Shown here piece after piece: positions 17,259 to 24,638 of a stretch of DNA of 64,000 bases; position 1 is the first letter of the stretch, and each line of letters opens with the position of its first letter. The DNA is from Lysobacter enzymogenes (GTDB lineage: Bacteria > Pseudomonadota > Gammaproteobacteria > Xanthomonadales > Xanthomonadaceae), in NCBI RefSeq assembly GCF_017355525.1, contig NZ_CP067395.1:1922001-1986000 (forward strand), given 5' to 3'. The notes beneath the pieces were generated by a model. That model saw only the letters and a program-made list of their open reading frames with translations. It did not search any database and was not told where the DNA came from. A program made the translations under genes and the position numbers.

Positions 17259-18121
17259 GCCCCACTCCGCTTGTTCTCGCGCTCGATGAGGCCGCGCGCC
17301 TTCTTGAAGTCGATGAGCTGATTGGCATACTTGTCCAGCGCACCCAGTGCCTTGCCTGCGCGCTGCTTGCTCGCCTGTAGCGCTTCGATGCGCTTCACCC
17401 GCTCAGGGGCCAGGCGCTTGGCGAGCGCAGCGTGTGCGCGCTCGTGTTGCGAGGGCAGCAGGTTGGATAGGTAGGCCGGCGCAAGGGCGAGCGCCTGCAG
17501 GGTCGCGGTGTCCAGGTCCTGGCCCAGCAGCACTTTGGTCATCTCTGCGTTGCGCTTGTTGTCGGGCAGGGCTGCGAAGTGACTCCGGATCTCTGCCTGC
17601 ATCGCGATATCGTAGGGGTCAGTGGGCCGCACCTCCTGGACGATCGCGGCTCGCTCCTGCGCGATCGACTCGTCAATGCGCTTGAACTCCTTACCCACCT
17701 CGACCGCGAACGATTCCAGCTTGGGCTCAACCACCTTCGCCAGCACCTTGAGGCGCCCGGCGTCGTTGAGGCTCGGGTCGTCGTCGTCGCGCACCTGCTT
17801 GATCGTGCCCAAGATGACAGTCATGTAGGCCAGCGCCTTGCCGTGGATGTCACGCATGACGGTTACGTCTGCATCCGCGGCCATCCCCTCTGGGTCCTCC
17901 CACTCGCCGAACTCAAGCATCTGCGCGTGCGGGGCGACGGCGCCCTCTTCCAGATTGAGCGGGACCAGCGTGCTGTCGCGAGTCGCGCGCACCGGTGCCG
18001 TAGAGCGCAGGAAGGACAGGCGGTCCACGGGGCCAGGCGCGGCTGAGTGAGCAATCGCCGCCCGCTGGATGGCGGGCGATGCACTTTCGTTACCAAAACC
18101 GGATTGACTGGGTTCGTTCAT
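17255..18121 (-). CDS. Prophage protein of unknown function
   Basis: A 288-residue, charged, mostly helical protein. A region of about 40 disordered residues at the start is followed by DADVTVMRDIHGKALAYMTV, long helices, and a C-terminus rich in Lys and Arg (HERAHAALAKRLAPERVKRI, ASKQRAGKALGAL). It begins the tail/packaging transcription unit just downstream of the iteron-like array. It could be an assembly protein or a replication accessory, but no motif decides this. Confidence 0.55.
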   Translation of the reverse strand: MNEPSQSGFGNESASPAIQRAAIAHSAAPGPVDRLSFLRSTAPVRATRDSTLVPLNLEEGAVAPHAQMLEFGEWEDPEGMAADADVTVMRDIHGKALAYMTVILGTIKQVRDDDDPSLNDAGRLKVLAKVVEPKLESFAVEVGKEFKRIDESIAQERAAIVQEVRPTDPYDIAMQAEIRSHFAALPDNKRNAEMTKVLLGQDLDTATLQALALAPAYLSNLLPSQHERAHAALAKRLAPERVKRIEALQASKQRAGKALGALDKYANQLIDFKKARGLIERENKRSGA

Positions 18122-18466
18122 GGCAATTCCATTGAAACAGCTTGAATTTTAGGGTCAAGGAACAACCCCGCCGGAGATGTAGCATCTCGTCGCTTGCTGG
18201 AAATGAGCGAGCAAACGAGCGAGCACGAGCGCGCAAAGGCGTCCACTGACGCGAGCGGCTGAAGCGTCATCGAGCACCTACTTCCGCTTGGGCATTTGGG
18301 CAATTTGGGCATTTGGGCAATACACACCCCCGCGCCGAATCCCCTACCTGTATGTGGGTGTGTGGAAATGCCCAAGTAACTCTCATTTGAGAGAGATAAA
18401 CCCTGTTTTTATGCTTGATGACCGCTTGGGCAGTGTCTGCCCAATTGGTGCCCAAATCGCCCCAAA
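18122..18466. other. Iteron-like array, candidate prophage replication origin
   Basis: A 345-bp gene-free region after the primase gene. The heptamer TTGGGCA occurs as four close direct copies (18288, 18296, 18305, 18313), again at 18426, and inverted as TGCCCAA at 18369, 18438 and 18449, with a near match at 18459. ACACACCC/GGGTGTGT arms (about 18321-18364) can form a hairpin in the middle. An array of short repeats beside a replication protein is typical of phage and plasmid origins. Confidence 0.6.
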
Positions 18467-20611
18467 TCATGCGGCCTCCTGCTCATGAATGAGCGAGACA
18501 AGGCGACCGCCATCCTTCCGGGCCACGCCTTCTGAGTGAAGCGCGCTGAGCACCGCTGACCGCTCAGAGACAGACAGTTTTCCGTACTGCCTGGAATCCT
18601 TATGCAGGTGCGATATGTAGATGAAGGGCTTGCGCTGCATCAGCGCCCGAATCTGTTCGACCGCGCGCCCCGTGCTGTGCATACCACTCAGTGCGCCATC
18701 GAATCCGATCAGCGCCGCAGCGCGGTGGTACAGGCCCTCGCGAATGGCGAAGGCTGTGGCAAGGTCGCGCACGTCGATGGTCGTCCGCCCCTCACTCAGT
18801 GCGATCAGGCCGGCAATCTTGAGTGCCTGCTCTGTTAGCCGCTTCGCCAGCCGCGGATCCCTGTGCGCCAGCACCTCGATAACAGCCGAGTCGTGCTGGT
18901 CGTGGTACTCCTCGGACTCCGGGCTGAGGTCAATGATCGTCTCGCCCAAAGCGGTCACCCAGGCGATTAGCTCCATGACACGAGCGGGAGGGGTGAACAG
19001 CCCAGGCTTAATACCATACTGCTTCTGGATCCGGTCAGGCTCGGCCACGAGAATCACAAATCGGTTCAAGGCGCCGCTGTCGGCTTGGCTGGCGTTGATC
19101 GACTCCAGCAGTCGCTCCGCGGTCGACGTCGCGAACACGAGCATTCGCGGGTTCTCGACAGGCGTGTATGGATGCTCCCGGCTGGCGATGTGCGGCACGG
19201 CGAGCGTGCTGTAGGCCTTCGTGTAGGCCTGCATGGCGTGGCCTAGGGCCTGCTGCTTGTGGCTGTCGTTGGCGGAGTGGGCAAGCCACTCGGCGAACTC
19301 ATCGGCCAGGAACGTCTGTGCTCGATTCGTTTCAAACAGGCGGTGAAGGCCCTGCTGTGACGCGGGTGCGCTGAACTGCACCTCTGGCAGCCCGCTGGGC
19401 CACAGGTTGCCGGCGTTGGTTGGTCGGTAGTCTGGTAGCGCCTTGGCGATTTTCTCGATCGGCTTGCGCAGCGCCTCCTTGCCGAATCCGGTCGGCGCCA
19501 GCAGCAAGAACTGCTCATTGAGCCCAAGGCCGTCACGGCTTGCCACACCAACGTGCGCCATAGCGAAGTGCGCCAGCGTCGCCAGGCACGCGAAGCCAGC
19601 GGCTGCAGGACTCGGGTGCGACATGAAGCTCAACACCCAGCGCTGCATCTCCCCCAGGCCATGCGGAAGGTTCAGGAGTTCATCGGGGAGTGGCGGGAGG
19701 ATGGTTCCGCCATGCTGCTCAACCTTGGCGGCCTTCCTGGCGTCGCTTGCTGCCTTGAGTTGCTGGAAGTTGGAAATCGGTGCGATTCCGCGATCCATCG
19801 GGGCAACTTGGTTCAAGGCGGTTAGCACTTCTTGCTGTGTGCAGCCAGCGAAGCAATGGAACAAGGCACGTCCGTCGCTGGACTCGTCAACGCTAAGGCT
19901 TGTTCCGCTCTCGCCGCCGTGATGCGGGCAATGAGATCGAAAGCCATCGCCGCAGCGGTACGGCTTGAGGCCTGCAGATTGCAGGCGGTGGTATGCGTCC
20001 ATGACCTCAGCGCTGTCTCCGGGGCCAGTGGCGCCCCGCTCGGCACGCTGCTTCGGCGATTCCTGATGTTTGCGCCAAAGCTCAAGCAGAGCCGCAGGAA
20101 GTTCGGGAAGCTCGCGCCAATCACCATGCCATTCGTAAGGCTTTTTCGTTTCGGGGTGGATCGATGGCGGCAACACGTCTTGCAGGCTCTTTGTGCCGCA
20201 CTTGGTTGCGCACCGGAGCTCAATCCACTTCTTGCCACCGGTCGGGGCGGAGATCGGAACATGGGGAAGGCTTAGCGGGTCGACGCCAGGAGGAACGCGG
20301 TACAGCAGCTTTGCCCTGCCATTGCGCCCACTCTTGATCTGTACGGCGTCGTCAGCCGACAGAAGCGCATCTAGGAGGACGCCCGCGCGCCCGAGCCAGT
20401 CCCGAGCCTCGACAAAATCATCAATGTCGATCGCGCAAGTTCCGGACCAAGCGTGAAGGAGCCCGATGTTCTTGGCAGGATCAATCTCAGAGGCGTCGCA
20501 GATTGCGTTGCCGCGCTCGTTCCATGCTTCGATGTTCCCCTGGCCCTTCGACCCCCTGGCGAATTGGCACAGCGCCCAACCGTGTTCGATGTAATCGGCG
20601 GACTCACTCAC
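18467..20611 (-). CDS. Phage replication protein: primase-polymerase with DUF3987 helicase-like region
   Basis: A 714-residue protein. The N-terminal prim-pol-like part (about 1-190) has CAIDIDDFVEARDWL with the acidic pair, and KSGRNGRAKLLYRVP. Next is a CHC2-type zinc finger (YRCGDGFRSHCPHHGG and FHCFAGCTQQEVL). The C-terminal half resembles DUF3987 (PTGFGKEALRKPIEKIAKAL, LADEFAEWLAHS, MLVFATSTAERLLESINAS, GALNRFVILVAEP). The P-loop is altered (APTGFGKEAL), so ATPase activity is uncertain. It presumably starts prophage DNA replication at the adjacent repeat array. Confidence 0.8.
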   Translation of the reverse strand: MSESADYIEHGWALCQFARGSKGQGNIEAWNERGNAICDASEIDPAKNIGLLHAWSGTCAIDIDDFVEARDWLGRAGVLLDALLSADDAVQIKSGRNGRAKLLYRVPPGVDPLSLPHVPISAPTGGKKWIELRCATKCGTKSLQDVLPPSIHPETKKPYEWHGDWRELPELPAALLELWRKHQESPKQRAERGATGPGDSAEVMDAYHRLQSAGLKPYRCGDGFRSHCPHHGGESGTSLSVDESSDGRALFHCFAGCTQQEVLTALNQVAPMDRGIAPISNFQQLKAASDARKAAKVEQHGGTILPPLPDELLNLPHGLGEMQRWVLSFMSHPSPAAAGFACLATLAHFAMAHVGVASRDGLGLNEQFLLLAPTGFGKEALRKPIEKIAKALPDYRPTNAGNLWPSGLPEVQFSAPASQQGLHRLFETNRAQTFLADEFAEWLAHSANDSHKQQALGHAMQAYTKAYSTLAVPHIASREHPYTPVENPRMLVFATSTAERLLESINASQADSGALNRFVILVAEPDRIQKQYGIKPGLFTPPARVMELIAWVTALGETIIDLSPESEEYHDQHDSAVIEVLAHRDPRLAKRLTEQALKIAGLIALSEGRTTIDVRDLATAFAIREGLYHRAAALIGFDGALSGMHSTGRAVEQIRALMQRKPFIYISHLHKDSRQYGKLSVSERSAVLSALHSEGVARKDGGRLVSLIHEQEAA

Positions 20612-20868
20612 GCTCGCCCCACAATGCCGGCCTGTTCGGCTTCAAATGCTTTCTTGCACGCGCGCAGCGACAGGTAGGTGCTGTGCGGGATGATCCCGCG
20701 CAACTCTCGGTATTCAGCGAGAGGCGCCCAGAGCATATTTCGGCTAGGCAGCCGGAGCATGAAGTGCCCTGTCAGCAATCCACGCGCATCAACAGGCGCA
20801 ACCACCTTCCAAGCCTCTTCCCCGCGATGGATCTCGTCCAGATCAGCAAACGTCGGAAGGCGGCTCAA
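20608..20868 (-). CDS. Prophage protein of unknown function (86 residues)
   Basis: Starts MSRLPTFADLDEIHRGEEAW and includes GHFMLRLPSRNMLWAPLAEY. Its stop overlaps the primase start, and its start overlaps the upstream gene's stop by 4 nt. It is therefore part of the replication operon. No known domain is visible. Confidence 0.55.
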   Translation of the reverse strand: MSRLPTFADLDEIHRGEEAWKVVAPVDARGLLTGHFMLRLPSRNMLWAPLAEYRELRGIIPHSTYLSLRACKKAFEAEQAGIVGRA

Positions 20869-21089
20869 GCAGGGAGTCCTTTGATTGCGCGTTCGATGCG
20901 CCCTCGCAATTCACATGCCGCGAGCTGATCGGCATCGCTCCAAGTGGGCATATTGAAATCAAGCTGACGAAGGGCGCACTCCAGGATCAGGCGACCTTCG
21001 CTGAACTTCGCAAGTCCGTCGACCGCGGCAAGGATCGGCTTGAGCGCCTCGAATGAGACCTTTGCGGGTCGTTTCTCGCGCCTGCTCAT
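20865..21089 (-). CDS. Prophage protein of unknown function (74 residues)
   Basis: Starts MSRREKRPAKVSFEALKPIL and ends RIERAIKGLPA; charged and helical. I chose the ATG at 21089 because it overlaps the stop of the upstream HTH gene (ATGA), consistent with the coupling seen along this operon. Confidence 0.55.
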   Translation of the reverse strand: MSRREKRPAKVSFEALKPILAAVDGLAKFSEGRLILECALRQLDFNMPTWSDADQLAACELRGRIERAIKGLPA

Positions 21090-21325
21090 GCGGCCTCCTG
21101 AGTAATGCCAGCCCACTTTTTCAGGTCGCCCAGGCGGTAGCGGATGCCGTAGCCGGTGGGAAGCACGATCCACGGCGGTCCCGCGTTCGCGCATCGCATC
21201 TTCCGCATGTGCGCGACGCTGTAGCCGGTGAAAACCGCAGCTTCCGCGGTGTTGAGCATCCGGTCAGGGTGGTCGTTTAGCCATGCGGGAATCACCTTCC
21301 CGCCTTTCGCGATCGCGCGCCTCAT
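21086..21325 (-). CDS. Small helix-turn-helix protein, AlpA/excisionase-like
   Basis: A 79-residue protein. MLNTAEAAVFTGYSVAHMRKM followed by GPPWIVLPTGYGIRYRLGDLKKW is the winged-helix pattern of AlpA/MerR-like phage regulators and excisionases: helix, helix, and a wing ending in the (R/K)Y...L.W motif. Possible roles are Xis-type control of integrase direction or activation of the replication operon. Overlaps neighbours on both sides by 4 nt. Confidence 0.7.
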   Translation of the reverse strand: MRRAIAKGGKVIPAWLNDHPDRMLNTAEAAVFTGYSVAHMRKMRCANAGPPWIVLPTGYGIRYRLGDLKKWAGITQEAA

Positions 21326-21576
21326 GCGGCCTTACTCTGCATATCGTTGAGCACGGCGGAGAGCGGGGAGCAGTGCGCCTGACGCGTGGCTTTCTCATGC
21401 CGCTCGACGAACTCCTTGCACGCGCGCTCGGTGATGTATGTGCGGCCACCGATGCGAGTTGCTTCCAGGGTTCCAGCGTTGATGTGCTCGTAAACGGTGG
21501 ACTTGGCCATTTTCAGGCGGTACTTGGCCGCCTCAGCCACGGTGTGAACCAGCGGGGGTAGGTCTTGAACCTGCAT
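21322..21576 (-). CDS. Small helix-turn-helix protein, excisionase-family DNA-binding
   Basis: An 84-residue protein from MQVQDLPPLVHTVAEAAKY. KYRLKMAKSTVYEHINAGTL and EATRIGGRTYITERACKEFV are a classic excisionase-family fold: recognition helix, then a wing with GGRxYI. The ATG at 21576 is preferred over one 30 bp upstream because it starts the domain directly. It lies at the head of the leftward operon, facing an ATTCGGGTTC repeat cluster that may be its operator. Confidence 0.75.
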   Translation of the reverse strand: MQVQDLPPLVHTVAEAAKYRLKMAKSTVYEHINAGTLEATRIGGRTYITERACKEFVERHEKATRQAHCSPLSAVLNDMQSKAA

Positions 21577-21915
21577 GGGGATTCCTCGAAACGCGAGAAG
21601 ACACACGCGCGGTTAGCAACCGCGCAAGGAATTCGGGTTCAGAGTTCGGATTCGGGTTCTGGATTCAGATTCGATGGCCCGAGACTGCTCGGGCGGGTTC
21701 CGCCTTGCGGAGACCTACTTCGCCTTGCGAAGCAAGCAGATACAGCTATCCACTCTGGTTCAGAGTGACACGCTGGCGCGGGGAGTCAAGACCACCCCGA
21801 CAATCGCGGCCCGGTCGTCCGATGCAGTCCGGCAGGACGCGGCCGCCGGCCACACTTACGCCCCAAAAGCGGGTGATTCCGGGTAATATTTCCGCACTAG
21901 ACCGAGACCCAAGCC
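21577..21915. promoter_or_regulatory. Divergent control region with hairpin and repeated ATTCGGGTTC
   Basis: Contains a perfect 8-bp hairpin (GCGCGGTT 21607-21614 with AACCGCGC 21618-21625). Two exact ATTCGGGTTC repeats (21631-21640, 21650-21659) and a third degenerate copy (ATTCAGATTC, 21663-21672) follow. It sits between the leftward HTH operon and the rightward secreted-protein gene, so it probably holds both promoters and regulator binding sites. Confidence 0.45.
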
Positions 21916-22398
21916 ATGAAAAGGATCGTCCTGGCTGTATCTATCGCCGTCGCTCCGCTCTCCGCCCTGGCCGCTCAGGCGCCCCAGGTGACAATCGAGG
22001 GGGCTAAGACCGAGGACGCGCGATTTGAGGTCGCGCAGCGCTGCACGTCCACCGGCGGCGTGATCGAGGAGAACACCCCGCATCAGCTCATCTGCAGCAA
22101 ACCGCTCGGAGACAGCGCTAGGGCAGAGTTGGTGCGCCTGCTCGCGGCCTCGCCAAGCTCGACCGACCCGCACATGAAACTGCGCTACAGCTTCGCGGAG
22201 AGCGGCGGGCGGGTGCTGATCTCCGCGGATGCCTACCTGGAGAGCCAGGCCGCAGGCGGCCGAGTAGACCGCACGCCGCTGACCAACGACAAGCTCATGG
22301 CACAGGGCCAGCAGGTGCTTGACGGGATCAAGGCGAAGCTGGAGCGGCGCGCAGCAGCGCCAGCAAAAGAAAGGGCCGGCTTGCGCCGGCCCAACTAG
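21916..22398 (+). CDS. Secreted prophage accessory protein (moron), unknown
   Basis: A 160-residue protein with a signal peptide (MKRIVLAVSIAVAPLSALAA, about 1-20) and a mature domain containing two cysteines (AQRCTSTGGV, HQLICSKPL). It is the only prophage gene on the plus strand and has its own promoter region, the hallmark of a lysogenic accessory gene expressed from the prophage. A GC hairpin (22373-22392) lies in its last codons. No family recognised; a periplasmic role such as superinfection exclusion is possible but not shown. Confidence 0.65.
   Translation: MKRIVLAVSIAVAPLSALAAQAPQVTIEGAKTEDARFEVAQRCTSTGGVIEENTPHQLICSKPLGDSARAELVRLLAASPSSTDPHMKLRYSFAESGGRVLISADAYLESQAAGGRVDRTPLTNDKLMAQGQQVLDGIKAKLERRAAAPAKERAGLRRPN
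22373..22392. terminator. GC hairpin at a convergent gene junction
   Basis: GGGCCGGC and GCCGGCCC around a 4-nt TTGC loop, at the junction of the plus-strand secreted gene and the minus-strand HTH gene. There is no clear T run, so termination is plausible rather than certain. Confidence 0.4.
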
Positions 22399-22599
22399 CT
22401 ACGTCAACAGGTCTTTCCAAGCTCGTTGCCATCGATACGCGGTCGCTAGACTCATTCCGAAGCTTGACTGCAGCGTCTGCACAGACGGAACCTCGTTGGG
22501 CCACCACCTGGCCATCCTGAGCGCGACGTCAATCTTGCGAGACGGGCCGGGCTGGGTGCGATAGTCCTGCTGTCTGCGCTTAGGCTTGGACGCGCTCAT
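22399..22599 (-). CDS. Small HTH protein (66 residues)
   Basis: VPSVQTLQSSFGMSLATAYR followed by WQRAWKDLL forms a helix-turn-helix at the C-terminus of a 66-residue basic protein. It starts 4 nt inside the end of the upstream 84-residue gene. It resembles small phage-encoded DNA-binding proteins; the target is unknown. Confidence 0.6.
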   Translation of the reverse strand: MSASKPKRRQQDYRTQPGPSRKIDVALRMARWWPNEVPSVQTLQSSFGMSLATAYRWQRAWKDLLT

Positions 22600-22850
22600 G
22601 CGCGCCTCCCCGCATCAGCCCACGGCGCTTCCTGCGTGACCTTATCGACCCGCTGATAGGCCTCGATTCCCTGAATCATCTCAGAGGCAAGTTGGCACCC
22701 CAGCAGCGACAGCCAATCGGCGTCTTCGGGGTTCAGTCCACCAGCGCCCTCACCGCCCGTTGCAGCCCACAGAGCGCGGGTCATGTGGGCGAGCTCCATG
22801 ACCCTGTTCAGGGTCGGGCGGGGCGTTTCTGTGGATACTTGTGTGGTCAT
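22596..22850 (-). CDS. Prophage protein of unknown function (84 residues)
   Basis: Starts MTTQVSTETPRPTLNRVMEL and includes DADWLSLLGCQLASEMIQGI; helical and acidic. It lies directly downstream of the integrase, in the same direction, and is coupled to the following HTH gene. Confidence 0.5.
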   Translation of the reverse strand: MTTQVSTETPRPTLNRVMELAHMTRALWAATGGEGAGGLNPEDADWLSLLGCQLASEMIQGIEAYQRVDKVTQEAPWADAGRRA

Positions 22851-22919
22851 GATCGTCTCCTAGATAGACGGTTATGGAAGTCGTCGGCCAGGCGGCTGCA
22901 ACCGCCTGAGCCGGCGCAT

Positions 22920-24362
22920 TTACCCGGCTTTCCTCCGGGGTTTCTGGGGCTTGCTGGCTTCCTCTGCAAAGGAATCCACCATGCCGGCTAGCTCTCTCTT
23001 GCGCTCCTCGAACAGGTGCGCATAACGATTGCTGGTTTGGGCTTGGCTGTGGCCCAACTGCTTGCTCACGTCGAACAGCGTGCCGCCACTGCTCACGATC
23101 ACGCTTGCATTTGTATGGCGAAGATCGTGGATGCGAACGTCAGGCAAGCCAAGCTCAGCGCGGATGCGCGTCCAGAGCTCATGCACGTCTTGCACATGAC
23201 CGCCCTCTTCGCCTTTGAGCTTCCGACCGCTCTGCATGGCGTCCAGACGGTATTTGCCGGGAAAGGCGAAGATCGGATCAGCGTGCGCCGCGCGCAGAGT
23301 GGTCAAACTAGCGATCGCGCGCTTAGCCAGCGCAATGCCGTGCTCTTTCCCGCCTTTGACCTTGGGCTTGAGCCACCAGCCAGAATCAAGGTCGACATCG
23401 CTCCAGCGCATCGAGTAAACCTCACCCTTACGGCTGCCCGTCAGTAAAGCCACCCGCAGCGCCTCACAGCTCACCAACTGCCGGACTTGGGGTTTGTCCA
23501 GCCGCACGGTCCGCGTAGCGGCGTAGCGTGAGCCGCGGCGCGCCACATAGGGGTGTTCGTCCAGCGCCGCCATGACGGCGACCCACTCTTGGCGGCTCAG
23601 GTATCGCGCCTTGGGCTTCTCGGGCTCAAGCACGTCTGCGCGATCGATCTGCTTCGCCGCGTTCTCGGCCACTATCTTGCGCTTGACCGCCCAAGTCAGA
23701 AATGCCGACAAGTGAGCAATCGCGTGGCGCGCTGCCGAAGGCCCGCCGATCACCGCCCCCTTAATCTTGCGCCGCTTTCCGACCTCGCGCGCAAGTGTCT
23801 CAACATCGTGTGACGTAAGGCTGGACATGTACCGCTGAGAAAAACGCGGCAACACATGCAGGTCAAAACTCTGCTCAATCTTCTCCCGCGAACTATCCGC
23901 CATCGGCTTCGCGCGCGTTTTGCAGTAGTCCAGATACTCCCGATAGGCCGCGCTCAGCAGCACAGCACCGCGGGACGCAGAGACCTGTTCGGCGGCTTTG
24001 ACCCGGGCCTCTAGGGCCGGATTGCCGCCGCGGTCTAGTTCGGATCGGATCTCGACCGCAAGCTTTCGCGCTTGCGCAGCCGTAACGCCCCGCTGCGAGC
24101 CTGCGACTTTGCCCCCAAGCCCCTCGCGCCACCGGCCAATTTTCACCGAGTACCACTTGCCAGCGCGGCGATACCGCAGGCGAAACGTGCGCGTCCCCTT
24201 GTAGGTGACCTGGCAGCAGAAGCCATCAACCTCGTCGTCGAGATAGACTCGGTTGCCCTGCTCTTTCGGCGGCACTGGCAGGCTGCGCACGCTGGCTTGA
24301 TCCAGGTGGACCGCTTTTGAACCGGGGGTGCTACGTGCTGCCGGGGGCGCTGAATCTGGCAT
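22920..24362 (-). CDS. int: Prophage tyrosine-type integrase
   Basis: A 480-residue tyrosine recombinase. The N-terminal arm-binding part (LDDEVDGFCCQVTYKGTRTF, GRWREGLGG, GVTAAQARKLA) is DUF4102-like. A core-binding SAM-like domain follows (about 165-290). The catalytic part shows TGSRKGEVYSMRWSDVD (first Arg), HDLRHTNASV (His-x-x-Arg), LGHSQAQTSNRYAHL (His and the Tyr nucleophile). It integrates and, with an excisionase, excises the prophage at the DUF502 att site. The frame is open up to 24503, so a longer start is possible; 24362 gives normal family length. Confidence 0.92.
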   Translation of the reverse strand: MPDSAPPAARSTPGSKAVHLDQASVRSLPVPPKEQGNRVYLDDEVDGFCCQVTYKGTRTFRLRYRRAGKWYSVKIGRWREGLGGKVAGSQRGVTAAQARKLAVEIRSELDRGGNPALEARVKAAEQVSASRGAVLLSAAYREYLDYCKTRAKPMADSSREKIEQSFDLHVLPRFSQRYMSSLTSHDVETLAREVGKRRKIKGAVIGGPSAARHAIAHLSAFLTWAVKRKIVAENAAKQIDRADVLEPEKPKARYLSRQEWVAVMAALDEHPYVARRGSRYAATRTVRLDKPQVRQLVSCEALRVALLTGSRKGEVYSMRWSDVDLDSGWWLKPKVKGGKEHGIALAKRAIASLTTLRAAHADPIFAFPGKYRLDAMQSGRKLKGEEGGHVQDVHELWTRIRAELGLPDVRIHDLRHTNASVIVSSGGTLFDVSKQLGHSQAQTSNRYAHLFEERKRELAGMVDSFAEEASKPQKPRRKAG

Positions 24363-24533
24363 CGTTTTGGTATCGATCACGGGGCTACAAGTTGCTTGCC
24401 AATGACCAAAGAAGCTACAACACAGATTCCGGCGGCGCAAGGCGCCGAACCCTTGAAAACAGGTGCTTTTATGCCCGTTCGTCAGGAAAATAGGCAGTTT
24501 CATGGTATCGCCGACGAACGGCGCTGGACGAAT

Positions 24534-24586
24534 TTCATCATCTCCGGCGGCGCGGTGTCGCCGTCGACGATTCCATTCTCCGTGCC
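24534..24586 (+). repeat. attR (right attachment repeat)
   Basis: Copy of 8872-8924: 30 bp identical from 24534 to 24563, then two mismatches to 24586. It is 170 bp beyond the integrase start and continues in frame into the original DUF502 3' end. Confidence 0.92.
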
Positions 24587-24638
24587 CGCGGCCGCCGCCC
24601 CCGCCGCGGCCGCTCCCGACAAGGACGCCCCGCCATGA
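24534..24638 (+). pseudogene. Displaced 3' end of the DUF502 gene
   Basis: In frame from the att core this reads FIISGGAVSPSTIPFSVP and then an Ala/Pro-rich tail ending DKDAPP, the natural C-terminus of the DUF502 protein (predicted 230 residues before integration). Its stop overlaps the ATG of the sugar dehydrogenase gene (ATGA at 24635-24638), showing that both were once translationally coupled. It has no start of its own. Confidence 0.88.

Larger units (their letters stand above)
8872..24586. mobile_element. Compact prophage (about 15.7 kb) integrated in the 3' end of the DUF502 gene
   Basis: Bounded by a 53-bp direct repeat (8872-8924 and 24534-24586, differing at two positions; the first 30 bp are identical). 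A tyrosine integrase reads inward from the right end. Contents: integrase, two or three small HTH proteins, a primase/helicase, a tail completion protein, tail chaperones, a tape measure protein, terminase subunits, a portal, a connector and a MuF-like protein. Missing by inspection: major capsid and scaffold, tail tube, tail tip or fibres, lysis genes and a CI-type repressor. The order runs tail genes first, then packaging and portal, ending at attL. It is therefore either a deleted prophage or an unusual reduced element; tight gene overlaps argue that the order is old. Confidence 0.92.

Noticed and set aside
18267..18470. 67-codon minus-strand frame starting in the primase stop (ATGA)
   Set aside because: The whole frame runs through the TTGGGCA repeat array and its product looks like translated repeats, so I treat it as non-coding despite the overlap.
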